The notes beneath the pieces are model-generated. The model was not told the origin of the DNA, ran no database searches, and saw only the letters and a list, made by a program, of their open reading frames with translations. Below are positions 1-6,943 of a stretch of 64,000 nucleotides of DNA, piece by piece (positions within the stretch are counted from its first letter, which is position 1; the number at the start of each line of letters is the position of its first letter). This DNA comes from Parvibaculum sp. (GTDB lineage Bacteria > Pseudomonadota > Alphaproteobacteria > Parvibaculales > Parvibaculaceae): the NCBI RefSeq assembly GCF_019635935.1, contig NZ_JAHBYN010000001.1, positions 62,001 to 126,000 on the forward strand. The letters run 5' to 3'. The position numbers and the translations under genes are program-made.

Positions 1-77
1 GTTTCGAAAAGCGTTTCCCGGAACTGGCGCGCCGTCTCGGCGCGGCTGCCATCGCCGAAATCGAGGCGGCCGAGTAA
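1..77 (+). CDS. C-terminal tail of an unidentified protein (partial)
   Basis: The window opens inside a plus-strand reading frame that starts at base 3 and stops with TAA at 75-77. Only the last 24 residues are visible (beginning FEKRFPEL, ending EIEAAE). They look like an amphipathic, charged C-terminus. The next gene starts 10 bases later, so the two are probably co-transcribed. The family cannot be named from this fragment. Confidence 0.55.
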   Translation, partial: FEKRFPELARRLGAAAIAEIEAAE

Positions 78-87
78 CGGACGGAAA

Positions 88-918
88 ATGTCAAACCTTA
101 ACGACAATGTCGTCGCACTGATGCGGGAAGTCGCCGCGCGGGAGATAATGCCGCGCTTTCGCGCACTGGCCGACAGCGACATCGAGGAAAAATCGAAAGG
201 CGATCTTGTGACGATCGCCGACCGCGCCTCCGAGCTCTGGCTGACGCCGCGCCTTGAGGCGCTTGTCGCCGGCTCGCATGTGCTGGGCGAGGAGGCCGCC
301 GCCGCCGACCCTGCCTTGCTGGACCGTCTCTCCGATGACAAGGCGCTATGGACCGTCGATCCTGTCGACGGCACCGGCAATTTCGTCGCCGGACGCGAGA
401 CCTTCGGCGTCATGGTGTCGCTGGTCGAGAAAGGCGAGACAACCCACGCCTGGATTTATCTTCCGGTTGCGGACGAATTCGCCATTGCCGAACGCGGCGC
501 CGGCGCCTTCTGGATGTCGGGGGGTGAAACCGGCCGCCTGATGTCCGGCCGCGCTGCGCCCGCCACGGCCGATCAATCGGCAAGCTTCTATGTCCGCTTC
601 ATGCCGGATGAATGGCGCGCCGGCATCGAAAAACACGCCGAGGGCATTGGCCGCCGGGAATCGACGCTCTGCTCGGCCGTCGACTACACTTCCGTCGCGC
701 GCGGCCGCCACGACTTCGTCACCTACTACCGGATGCTGCCCTGGGATCACGTGCCGGGAACGCTGATCCTGCGCGAGGCGGGCGGCGTCGTTCGCGACAT
801 CGAAACCGGCCTCGATTACTCGCCGCGCACCCTGAAGGGACCGCATCTCGTCGCCCGCGACGAGGAGAGCTGGCAAAGCACGGCAGAGAGCATCCGTGCG
901 TTGCGCGCGCATCTCTAG
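88..918 (+). CDS. Inositol monophosphatase family protein
   Basis: A 276-aa protein with all hallmarks of the Mg-dependent, Li-sensitive phosphatase superfamily (IMPase, FBPase, CysQ, HisN). Residues GDLVTIADR near position 38 supply the GxxVTxxD element. WTVDPVDGTGNF near 88 is the metal-binding signature. WDHVPGTLILREAGG near 219 is the C-terminal motif. Length fits the family (about 250-280 aa). The substrate could be inositol-1-phosphate, histidinol phosphate or PAP; nothing in the sequence decides. It is soluble and cytoplasmic. It follows a partial gene by 10 bases and is followed by a palindromic repeat. Confidence 0.85.
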   Translation: MSNLNDNVVALMREVAAREIMPRFRALADSDIEEKSKGDLVTIADRASELWLTPRLEALVAGSHVLGEEAAAADPALLDRLSDDKALWTVDPVDGTGNFVAGRETFGVMVSLVEKGETTHAWIYLPVADEFAIAERGAGAFWMSGGETGRLMSGRAAPATADQSASFYVRFMPDEWRAGIEKHAEGIGRRESTLCSAVDYTSVARGRHDFVTYYRMLPWDHVPGTLILREAGGVVRDIETGLDYSPRTLKGPHLVARDEESWQSTAESIRALRAHL

Positions 919-1002
919 AGCAATTCCAGGAAAAGTGGAATCCGGTTTTCCGTCCGGAATTGCGCAAAACAAAAAAGGTTAGAGCGACATGTCGCTCTAA
1001 CC
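915..1002. repeat. Rhizobiales-type palindromic repeat, doubling as mazG terminator
   Basis: GCAATTCC at 920-927 is mirrored by GGAATTGC at 956-963. A perfect 26-bp palindrome follows at 977-1002 (arms GGTTAGAGCGAC, centre AT). The sequence resembles the dispersed intergenic palindromic repeats common in Hyphomicrobiales genomes. Read on the minus strand, the palindrome follows the mazG stop codon (997-999 lies inside it) and is succeeded by a TTTTTT run, so it should act as an intrinsic terminator for mazG. Confidence 0.7.
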
Positions 1003-1794
1003 GCGCTCCTCGCGCTTGGCTTCGTCCCACAGCGCATCCATTTCCTCGAGCGTCGACTCTTCCGGCCGCTTGCCCTGCGCCGCAAGTTTTTCCTCGATCC
1101 GCCCGAAACGGCGGCGGAACTTCGCATTGGCGCGCCGGAGCGCGGCTTCGGGATCGACCTTCATGTGCCGGGCGAGATTGGCATAGACGAACAGCAGATC
1201 ACCCATCTCGTCTTCCAGCCGGTCGGCATCGCCGCCCTTGGCGATCTCTTCGGAAAGCTCCAGCATCTCTTCGTTGAGCTTCTCGATCACCATGCGCGTT
1301 TCCGGCCAGTCGAAGCCGACACGCGCCGCGCGGTTCTGAAGTTTGACGGCGCGTGAAAGCGCGGGCAGGGCGAGCGGCACATCGTCGAGAATGCTTGTTG
1401 CGGCAGCGCCCTTGGCCGCCCGCTCTTCCGCCTTGATCTCCTCCCACCGGCCCCTGACGGCGCCGGCATCGCGCTGCGTCTCGTCGCCGAACACATGCGG
1501 GTGCCGCCGTACCATCTTGTCGGAAATCGCCGCCGCCACATCCTCGAAGCCGAACGCGCCTTGTTCCGTCGCCATCTGTGCGTGGAACACCACCTGCAAC
1601 AGCAGGTCGCCGAGCTCGTCCTTCAACTCGTCCATGTCGCCGCGCTCGATCGCCTCGGCGACCTCATAGGCTTCCTCGATCGTGTAGGGCGCGATCGACG
1701 CGAAATTCTGTTCGAGATCCCAGGGGCAACCGCCGTCGGGGTCGCGCAGCCGCGCCATGATCGCGAGAAGCCGGTCGATGGCGCGTTCGCTCAA
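997..1794 (-). CDS. mazG: Nucleoside triphosphate pyrophosphohydrolase MazG
   Basis: MazG hydrolyses (d)NTPs to NMP plus pyrophosphate and cleans the nucleotide pool. The 265-aa product matches the ~263-aa full-length two-domain type. The first domain has GGCPWD, EEAYEVAEAI and ELGDLLLQVVFHA; the second has EEMLELSEEI and DEMGDLLFVYANLARH. These are the EExxE and ExxD metal-binding helices. An upstream in-frame GTG exists, but it would overlap the neighbouring gene by 77 bases. I chose TTG at 1794 because GAGGAG lies six bases before it and the family N-terminus (RAIDRLLAIMARLRDPDGG) starts there. It sits 10 bases downstream of the MFS gene and is probably translated from the same message. 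Confidence 0.9.
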   Translation of the reverse strand: MSERAIDRLLAIMARLRDPDGGCPWDLEQNFASIAPYTIEEAYEVAEAIERGDMDELKDELGDLLLQVVFHAQMATEQGAFGFEDVAAAISDKMVRRHPHVFGDETQRDAGAVRGRWEEIKAEERAAKGAAATSILDDVPLALPALSRAVKLQNRAARVGFDWPETRMVIEKLNEEMLELSEEIAKGGDADRLEDEMGDLLFVYANLARHMKVDPEAALRRANAKFRRRFGRIEEKLAAQGKRPEESTLEEMDALWDEAKREERG

Positions 1795-1804
1795 GGCGCT
1801 CTCC

Positions 1805-3226
1805 TCAGTCGCCGGCGCGGTCGACGATGCCGCCCGCCGACCCGACCTGCACCACGGCCGCCGCCGCGTCGCTGACGTCATGCGGCTTGTGCTCGCCTTC
1901 TATCGCACGGATACGTTCGCGCAATTGCGTCTGTTCCGCCTTGCCGAGCGGGAAGCCCCACATCACCGCCGCCGCCGCCAGCATGGTCAGCGCCGGCAGC
2001 GTCACATACATCGCCATGAACTGATTGAGCGTCTCGGGCGAATTCCCGCCACCCGGCATGAAGCCGATATAGTCGAGAATTGGATAGGTGATGCCGACGG
2101 CAAGCGCCGCACCGACCTTGGCGGTCATCGTCAGCAGCGAATAATAGAGCCCCGTGCGCCGTTGTCCGGTCTCCAGATAGTCGGTGTCGATTACATCGGC
2201 CATGATCGAGCGCAACAGGAAGGAACCGGCGCCATAGGCAATGCCGTAGAGCGAATTGCCGATGAACAGCCACCAGAACTCGCCGCGCGGGAAAAAGATG
2301 ACCAGCGGCAGCGCAACCGCGCCATAGCACATCGCGATGGCGAGCGTCTTGTGCTTGCCCGCCATGTGGCTGAGGCGGATCCAGAACGGAATGCCGACAA
2401 AGCCGAAAATGAAATAGACGAGCAGCAACAGGCTCGCATGGCGCGGCAGCTCCATCACATGGATGGCAAAGAAGATATAGAGCGAGCCGGTGATCGCCGG
2501 CGCGATGTTGACCAGCAGGTCCGCCACCAGCACCCGCTGCAACAGCCGGTTGCGCGCGATGATGCCCCAGGCCTTCTGCCACGGAATTTGCGCTTGCGGT
2601 GCGCTCTTGAATTCAGGCGCGAGCCAGACCGCGAGCCCGACGGTGATCGGAAGCAGAATGAGAATGAACCAGCCCATCGCCGCGACCTTCTCGCGGCCGC
2701 CGGCGCCGCCCTCCGCCGCCATCTCGATGATCGCCGGCAGCGCCAGCACCGCGAACATGCCGAGGATCAGCAGAAATTCGCGCACGCCCTGAATGGTCGA
2801 GCGTTCGTCGTATTCGCCCGAGAGTTCGGCGCCCCACGACATGTGCGAAATCGTCAGCAGCGTCCAGCCGATATAGAGCACGAACATCCATGTCGCGAGA
2901 TAGACCCAGGTAACGGGCGGCGAGGGCATGAACAACATGTAGCCGGCAACGAGCAGGATCGGCGTCGACAGCACGATCCAGTGCCGCCTGCGTCCCCAGC
3001 GGCTCGGAAAACGGTCCGACACCATGCCGAGCACGGGATCGGTGAACACATCCCAGAAGCGCGCCAGCATGAAGATCGTGCCGGCAACGGTCAGTCCGAG
3101 GCCCATCTCGTGGCCGTAAAAGGGCGGCAGGTAGACGACGATCGGCAGGCCCAGCGCGGCCATCGGAATCGAGGGCAGGGCATAGGCGCCGATCTGGCCC
3201 CGCGTGACTTTCTTCTGTTCTTGCAT
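1805..3226 (-). CDS. MFS transporter, GPH (sugar:cation symporter, MelB-like) family
   Basis: A 473-aa inner-membrane protein with about 12 hydrophobic segments. The loop DVFTDPVLGMVSDR followed by GRRRHWI is characteristic of the glycoside-pentoside-hexuronide:cation symporter family (MFS_2). Homologues in alphaproteobacteria are often annotated as sugar transporters, but the substrate here is unknown. The start ATG at 3226 has GGGGAG upstream. mazG lies immediately downstream with its ribosome site at the end of this gene. Confidence 0.8.
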   Translation of the reverse strand: MQEQKKVTRGQIGAYALPSIPMAALGLPIVVYLPPFYGHEMGLGLTVAGTIFMLARFWDVFTDPVLGMVSDRFPSRWGRRRHWIVLSTPILLVAGYMLFMPSPPVTWVYLATWMFVLYIGWTLLTISHMSWGAELSGEYDERSTIQGVREFLLILGMFAVLALPAIIEMAAEGGAGGREKVAAMGWFILILLPITVGLAVWLAPEFKSAPQAQIPWQKAWGIIARNRLLQRVLVADLLVNIAPAITGSLYIFFAIHVMELPRHASLLLLVYFIFGFVGIPFWIRLSHMAGKHKTLAIAMCYGAVALPLVIFFPRGEFWWLFIGNSLYGIAYGAGSFLLRSIMADVIDTDYLETGQRRTGLYYSLLTMTAKVGAALAVGITYPILDYIGFMPGGGNSPETLNQFMAMYVTLPALTMLAAAAVMWGFPLGKAEQTQLRERIRAIEGEHKPHDVSDAAAAVVQVGSAGGIVDRAGD

Positions 3227-3362
3227 TCGCTCCCCTTGCGCCGCCGCCCGTTCGCAGCCGCGTCCGCACCCTAAGGCCCTTTTCGGGCTTTTATTGACTA
3301 TTTGTCAGCGGCGCTAGGGAACCCGATAACGCAGCGCTTGTCTATCGATTCCGGTTCGGGCG

Positions 3363-4013
3363 TCAGCCGAAATTTGAGTCCGCGACAAACGGATTGCCGC
3401 GCCGCTCGGCGCCGAAGGTCGACAACGGCCCATGCCCCGGCACGAACGTCACGTCGTCGCCAAGAGGCCACAACCGCTCGCGAATGGATTGGATCAGCGC
3501 GCCATAATCGCCGCGCGGCAGATCCGTGCGGCCGATCGAACCCTGAAACAGCACGTCGCCGACAATGGCAAGGCGCGACGGCGCGTGGAAGAAAATCACA
3601 TGGCCGGGCGTGTGGCCGGGGCAGTGGCGCACATCGAAGGTGAGCCCGGCAACTTCCACCGTGTCGCCGTTCTCAAGCCAGCGGTCCGGCACGAAGCCGC
3701 CGACGGGCGGAAAGCCGTATTTCGCGGCCTGGTCGGGAAGCGCTTCGATCAGGAACAGGTCGTCCTTGTGCGGGCCTTCGATCGGCACGCCAAGCTCGCG
3801 CGCCAGATCGCCGGCCGCCGAGGCGTGGTCGAGATGGCCATGCGTCAGCAGCACTTTCTCGATGGTGACGCCGGCCTCGGCCGCCGCCGCCTTGATCCGG
3901 TCGAGATCGCCGCCCGGATCGCTGACCGCACCGCGCATGGTCTCGTCGTTCCAGATCAGTGTGCAGTTCTGCTGAAACGGCGTCACCGGAAGGATGGCGG
4001 CTTTGAGGCCCAT
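3363..4013 (-). CDS. MBL-fold hydrolase, glyoxalase II-like (YcbL type)
   Basis: A 216-aa metallo-beta-lactamase fold enzyme. THGHLDHAS carries the HxHxDH metal motif. GHTPGHVIFF, VGDVLFQGSIGRTDLP and VPGHGPLS supply the other ligands and the glyoxalase-II-type signature. It probably hydrolyses hydroxyacyl-glutathione or a related thioester in the cytoplasm. I start it at ATG 4013 (MGLKAAILPVTPF), the usual family N-terminus. A longer in-frame start at 4145 would read through the dif-like site and adds an unconserved leader. The gene lies about 80 bases outside the left end of the integrated element. Confidence 0.82.
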   Translation of the reverse strand: MGLKAAILPVTPFQQNCTLIWNDETMRGAVSDPGGDLDRIKAAAAEAGVTIEKVLLTHGHLDHASAAGDLARELGVPIEGPHKDDLFLIEALPDQAAKYGFPPVGGFVPDRWLENGDTVEVAGLTFDVRHCPGHTPGHVIFFHAPSRLAIVGDVLFQGSIGRTDLPRGDYGALIQSIRERLWPLGDDVTFVPGHGPLSTFGAERRGNPFVADSNFG

Positions 4014-4091
4014 ATCTGAGAATCCTGACTGTGAATATCGATTGGCCGCAAGATAGGGGCCGTCGCCAGCCTTGGCGAATCCCCCATCCAT

Positions 4092-4119
4092 TTCGCCGAT
4101 AATATATATTATGGAGATT
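4092..4119 (+). other. dif-like XerC/XerD site, left attachment site (attL)
   Basis: The 28-bp site splits as XerC arm TTCGCCGATAA, centre TATATA, XerD arm TTATGGAGATT. It has the 11-6-11 architecture of bacterial dif, and matches the E. coli site strongly at CATAA-like / TATA / TTATG positions. The core TATATATTATG recurs at the right end of the element (14310-14320). No integrase gene is present between the two, as expected for elements that exploit host XerCD. Which half is host and which is viral is inferred from position only. Confidence 0.7.
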
Positions 4120-4123
4120 GCTC

Positions 4124-4204
4124 TTGACAGTAAGTCATTGGCCAATAAGGCGAAAATAAACAGCCTTCGCCAATACTTTCGCCCGGAACACCGTCAACGG
4201 CGAA
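4124..4204 (+). promoter_or_regulatory. Promoter/operator region of the left-end regulator, GGCGAA half-sites
   Basis: A consensus -35 hexamer TTGACA is at 4124-4129, five bases inside attL. The palindrome ATTGGCCAAT follows at 4137-4146. The hexamer GGCGAA or its complement TTCGCC occurs at 4149-4154, 4166-4171, 4178-4183 and 4199-4204, giving facing half-sites before the regulator gene. Two more copies lie just outside or within attL (4074-4079, 4092-4097). No clear -10 is visible, so the promoter is tentative. The repeats are a plausible operator for the regulator at 4217. Confidence 0.4.
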
Positions 4205-4216
4205 AAAAAGTGTCAA

Positions 4217-4657
4217 ATGAGCAAAATTTCTTCCATTCGGGCCATGCGAGCGGCTGCCGAGGCCCTCGAAATCGAAGCCGCGGCCCTTCGCCGCCACGCC
4301 GAGATCGCCGAGCAACGCGCGGCCGACAAGCGCCGCCGCGCCGAATTTCCGCAGATTTGGAAGCGCGTCACAGCGATGATCGAGGCCGGACTGGACGAGC
4401 CGCGCGCCCGCGCTTTCGTCGCCAACCAAATGGGCGTCGAGATATGGACCGTCGATCACTGGATGCAGAAATCGGAGCTGCGCAGCGCCGCTCTCAAGGT
4501 CTGGCGGCGGGACCGCGAGATATTCCAGCGCGCGCATGTGCTCTCGAATGTCGCCCTGGGCGAACTCTATGGCCTCACCCCGACGACGATCAGCCGCATC
4601 ATCCGCCGCCAGCTCGAACGCCGATACCGGCGCGGCACCCCGGCCCAATTCGGGTGA
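4217..4657 (+). CDS. Putative viral DNA-binding regulator with two helix-turn-helix segments
   Basis: A 146-aa basic protein. Residues 5-45 are Ala/Glu/Arg-rich and likely helical or coiled coil. Residues about 58-85 (LDEPRARAFVANQMGVEIWT) and 108-134 (VALGELYGLTPTTISRIIRR) each look like helix-turn-helix units. It is the first plus-strand gene inside the left end of the provirus, so it may set lysogeny or control the divergent operons. It may bind the GGCGAA half-sites just upstream. Both the role and the target are inferred. There is no strong ribosome site, only an A-rich stretch before ATG 4217. I recognise no specific family. Confidence 0.6.
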   Translation: MSKISSIRAMRAAAEALEIEAAALRRHAEIAEQRAADKRRRAEFPQIWKRVTAMIEAGLDEPRARAFVANQMGVEIWTVDHWMQKSELRSAALKVWRRDREIFQRAHVLSNVALGELYGLTPTTISRIIRRQLERRYRRGTPAQFG

Positions 4658-4731
4658 TTTACCATAGCTGTTCAGCTACCGTTCAGGCCGCCCCGCCAGA
4701 ATGCCCGTCAGGACTCACAGGAGCTTCACCC

Positions 4732-5217
4732 ATGCGCATCATCGCCGCCGCCCTCGCCATCGCCGCCACCGTCAGCGGCCCTGCCAGCGCGCAAGAGAGC
4801 TGCCCCCTTAGCCGGGCCGTCTACAGCTCGGCCGAGGCCCCCACCTTCGCCATGACATTTCGCGCCGACAGCGACAGCGAGACCGGCACAGTCGCCGCAA
4901 TTGCCGAACGCGGTCGCATCCTCTCCCGACACCTTGTCGATTTGAGGTTCACGCACAGCCTCGGCTACTCGGTCGCCTACACGGTCGGGAGCAGTCCGAT
5001 GATCGAAGCATCGCCGGGAGAGGAACCGCTTGGCGGGCGCATCGTCGCCCTGACGCGAGATTTTCGGGACGTCGGCATCGGCGCGGCCGGCACGGCGGCA
5101 CCCTACGCCATCGTCATTCCGGACATCGGCTCGCAGCTCTACAACGCGACGAAACACGACCCCGACCGGCAGACCTCGATCCCCGAGGGCGCATGGATAC
5201 TCAGCGGTTGCCGGTAA
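4732..5217 (+). CDS. Exported protein of unknown function in the provirus
   Basis: A 161-aa protein with a clear signal peptide (MRIIAAALAIAATVSGPASA, cleavage before QES). Two cysteines (SCPLSRAV and the SGCR C-terminus) bracket the mature domain and could form a disulphide. AGGAG at 4719 supports ATG 4732. It lies 74 bases after the regulator on the same strand and converges on the structural operon. Its position resembles that of lysogenic-conversion or superinfection-exclusion genes carried at prophage ends, but no family was recognised and function is unknown. Confidence 0.6.
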   Translation: MRIIAAALAIAATVSGPASAQESCPLSRAVYSSAEAPTFAMTFRADSDSETGTVAAIAERGRILSRHLVDLRFTHSLGYSVAYTVGSSPMIEASPGEEPLGGRIVALTRDFRDVGIGAAGTAAPYAIVIPDIGSQLYNATKHDPDRQTSIPEGAWILSGCR

Positions 5218-5218
5218 C

Positions 5219-5254
5219 GAAAAGGCCGCCCCACGATCGCGAGGCGGCCCTTCA
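5219..5254 (-). terminator. Intrinsic terminator of the viral late operon
   Basis: Inverted arms GGCCGCC (5224-5230) and GGCGGCC (5243-5249) enclose a 12-base loop. On the minus strand the hairpin is followed by TTTTC, placed 25 bases past the last small gene of the operon (stop at 5275). On the plus strand it may also weakly stop the convergent transcript from the 161-aa gene. Confidence 0.6.
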
Positions 5255-5274
5255 ATGATTTCAACGCGCTCCGC

Positions 5275-5370
5275 CTACTTGAAGGCGTAGTACGTCACCG
5301 CGCCGAGAGCCACCACGATCATGATGCGCTCGGGCGTCGTCGCATTCGTTCCGAAAAGCCAATCGAACAA
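5275..5370 (-). CDS. 31-aa single-pass membrane protein of the provirus
   Basis: This small gene uses TTG at 5370, preceded by a perfect GGAGG five bases away; that ribosome site overlaps the TAG stop of the gene before it. The product begins MFDWLFGTNATTPER and continues with a hydrophobic helix (IMIVVALGAVTYYAF) ending in Lys. It is the last gene of the late operon. PM2-type virions carry several proteins of this size in their internal membrane, which is the likely place for this one, but there is no sequence match to prove it. Confidence 0.6.
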   Translation of the reverse strand: MFDWLFGTNATTPERIMIVVALGAVTYYAFK

Positions 5371-5372
5371 GG

Positions 5373-5540
5373 CTACCTCCTACTGCGTTTGCGGCGGCGC
5401 GTCGTCTTGCGCGCGGCCTTTGCCTTCACCACGCGGCCACCGCCGCCCTTGGCGAAACGGAAGCCTTTTTTCAGCCGCCCGTTCGCCTTCAGCCCGGCGC
5501 AGCCGCGCCGTCGCGTTTTCTTCCGGCACCTCGCCGCCAT
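5373..5540 (-). CDS. 55-aa highly basic protein, probable genome-condensing protein
   Basis: About half of the 55 residues are Arg or Lys, in clusters (CRKKTRRR near the start, RKTTRRRKRSRR at the end) around a Gly-rich middle (FAKGGGG). There are two Cys and no acidic residues. This composition resembles protamine-like or viral core proteins that neutralise packaged DNA. ATG 5540 overlaps the TGA of the preceding gene (ATGA). A role in packaging the circular dsDNA genome is inferred from composition and position only. An antimicrobial or RNA-binding role is a less likely alternative. Confidence 0.6.
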   Translation of the reverse strand: MAARCRKKTRRRGCAGLKANGRLKKGFRFAKGGGGRVVKAKAARKTTRRRKRSRR

Positions 5541-5764
5541 CACTTGCCGCCTTTCTCTTTCATCGCGGCCGCGAGCCCGCCGCCGATCAGCAGCAAGAGG
5601 CCCGTAGCCCAATCGCCCGCCGCGAAGGCCGGCGCGGCCGTCGAGACCGCATCGGCAATCGCCGGAGCTTCGTTCACCTTGGCAAGCGTGCCGAGGCCAT
5701 AGATCGCGGCCGACAGGCCGACATAGGTTGTGGGCTCGCTCGCCCGGTCCTTAAGCCATTTCAT
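5540..5764 (-). CDS. Small two-helix membrane protein, holin candidate
   Basis: A 74-aa protein with a charged N-terminus, a hydrophobic segment at about 14-28, a second at 53-68 (TGLLLLIGGGLAAAM), and a KEKGGK tail. The size and two-helix topology with a basic tail fit class II holins. It is encoded close to the SleB-type hydrolase gene, which supports a lysis role. It could equally be a structural membrane protein of the virion. ATG 5764 lies inside the end of the preceding 49-aa gene (14-base overlap). Confidence 0.5.
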   Translation of the reverse strand: MKWLKDRASEPTTYVGLSAAIYGLGTLAKVNEAPAIADAVSTAAPAFAAGDWATGLLLLIGGGLAAAMKEKGGK

Positions 5765-5900
5765 GCTTCACCGCCTTTTCGAGGAGAGTTTCAAGACGCA
5801 CCACACGCCGATCCAGCTTCCAGAGCGCAATGGCGACAACCATCATCGCGACGTTGCCGCCGGTCGCGATGACTTCCTGCAAGAGCGCGAGTTCCGGCAT
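5751..5900 (-). CDS. 49-aa membrane protein of the provirus
   Basis: The frame from ATG 5900 to TAA 5751 encodes 49 residues. An N-terminal amphipathic stretch (MPELALLQEVIATGG) is followed by a hydrophobic helix (NVAMMVVAIALW) and a basic amphipathic C-terminus (KLDRRVVRLETLLEKAVK). The start overlaps the TGA of the preceding gene as ATGA and the end overlaps the next start. The layout, a membrane anchor followed by a coiled-coil-like tail, is also seen in phage spanin or Rz-like partners and in small virion membrane proteins; function is unknown. Confidence 0.6.
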   Translation of the reverse strand: MPELALLQEVIATGGNVAMMVVAIALWKLDRRVVRLETLLEKAVKHEMA

Positions 5901-6049
5901 CACCAGACCTTCATTTTCTTTCCGGCCATGTAGACGCCACCGGCGACGGCCGCCGCATAAAGCAGCTTCGTTGTCGATTGCATCGCTTCATTGGCCTGCC
6001 AGAGACCGAGCGCACCGAAACCGGCTATCCCGAGATAGACGAAAGGCAT
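5900..6049 (-). CDS. 49-aa two-helix membrane protein of the provirus
   Basis: ATG 6049 overlaps the stop of the hydrolase gene (ATGA), which selects it over a longer upstream frame. The product has two hydrophobic helices (MPFVYLGIAGFGALGLW and LLYAAAVAGGVYMAG) and ends KKMKVW. It is the first of a run of small membrane proteins after the hydrolase. Either a holin/antiholin component or a virion membrane protein would fit. No family recognised. Confidence 0.6.
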   Translation of the reverse strand: MPFVYLGIAGFGALGLWQANEAMQSTTKLLYAAAVAGGVYMAGKKMKVW

Positions 6050-6744
6050 CAGGCCACCCCAATCCAGAAATGATGACGGCCCACAATCGCAGAGAGCTTC
6101 GCGGGCGGTTTCGCCCAAGACGGGACAGACCCCGGAGGCACCATCGCGGTCGGGCTGTAGTAGTGCAGCGCGCCACCGGTCGGATCAGCAAGGTGCCCCG
6201 TCAGGGCTTCCTCGGCGACATCAAGACAAGAGCGGAATTGCGCATCCGCTTCGGTAACAGCACGCGCCGCCGTGCCGTTCGGCTCCCCGGCATTCCACAT
6301 GCTGAATTGATAGGGTGCGCGAACGACACCTTGCACCGTGCCCGGATAGCGCCTCGACGCAACGCGGTTCATGATGACGGCCGCAACCGCGCGCTGTCCG
6401 GCTTTCCCCTCGCCGCGCGCCTCTCCCCAAAGCGTCCGGGCCAGCCAGTCCTTTTCAACAGGATCGACAGCCGGAGCCGCCGCCTGCCCGCCGCCGATGC
6501 CGAAAAACGAATTCACGAAATCAGACGTGTACGGAGCGGATTGCCCGAGGCCGAACGGATCGGTGCCGAACGGGTTCTCGAAGCCCGGCGCGACCTCGAA
6601 ACCGCCGACGACCGGCGGCGTGGCGGGAGCCGCCGCAGCCGTCGCCTGGGCGGCTTCTGCCACCTTGCGACGGCCGCGAATGAAGGCCCACATTGCAGTG
6701 AAAATTCCGCCGATCAAAACTGCATCCTCCAAATTGTCGGCCAC
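6049..6744 (-). CDS. Membrane-anchored SleB/CwlJ-type cell wall hydrolase
   Basis: The 231-aa product has an N-terminal hydrophobic helix (about 8-23), an Ala/Pro-rich linker to about 95, and then a Hydrolase_2 (SleB/CwlJ) domain: ARTLWGEARGEG with the catalytic Glu, AVAAVIMNRVASRRYPGTV, FSMWN, and the conserved GGALHYYSP. Enzymes of this family cleave peptidoglycan glycan strands. In the provirus it is the obvious endolysin or virion-borne entry lysin; the anchor helix suggests it may sit in the viral internal membrane or be a signal-arrest endolysin. It lies between structural genes and the small membrane genes. Confidence 0.82.
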   Translation of the reverse strand: MADNLEDAVLIGGIFTAMWAFIRGRRKVAEAAQATAAAAPATPPVVGGFEVAPGFENPFGTDPFGLGQSAPYTSDFVNSFFGIGGGQAAAPAVDPVEKDWLARTLWGEARGEGKAGQRAVAAVIMNRVASRRYPGTVQGVVRAPYQFSMWNAGEPNGTAARAVTEADAQFRSCLDVAEEALTGHLADPTGGALHYYSPTAMVPPGSVPSWAKPPAKLSAIVGRHHFWIGVA

Positions 6745-6752
6745 ACCGCCAC

Positions 6753-6935
6753 CTACTCCGCAGCGGGTTCGGCAGGCACCGGCATTTGATCCTGCCGCTT
6801 GCCGATCATCTTGACCGTGCGCTTGTCATGCGGCGCGCGCGTGAACTCGACACACACCATCGCCTCGCCGGTCTCGCCTTCGAAAACGCGGACCTCGCCG
6901 GACGGGAATTTCTGGACGATGAGATTTTCTGCCAT
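6753..6935 (-). CDS. 60-aa soluble protein of the provirus
   Basis: A short protein (MAENLIVQKFPSGEVRVFEGETG start, Pro/Ala-rich end) with no membrane segment and mostly predicted beta strands. It is closely spaced between the 241-aa structural gene (8 bases) and the hydrolase (8 bases), so it is clearly part of the same operon. No family recognised; a minor structural or assembly role is a guess from position. Confidence 0.5.
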   Translation of the reverse strand: MAENLIVQKFPSGEVRVFEGETGEAMVCVEFTRAPHDKRTVKMIGKRQDQMPVPAEPAAE

Positions 6936-6943
6936 TGTTCCGC

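Noticed and set aside
1757..3274. 505-codon plus-strand frame opposite the MFS gene
   Set aside because: Antisense shadow of a GC-rich membrane gene; Arg/Gln-rich nonsense composition and no motifs.
4014..4145. Upstream extension of the glyoxalase-II-like gene across attL
   Set aside because: The extension is not family-like and would read through the dif-like site; ATG 4013 is the conserved start.
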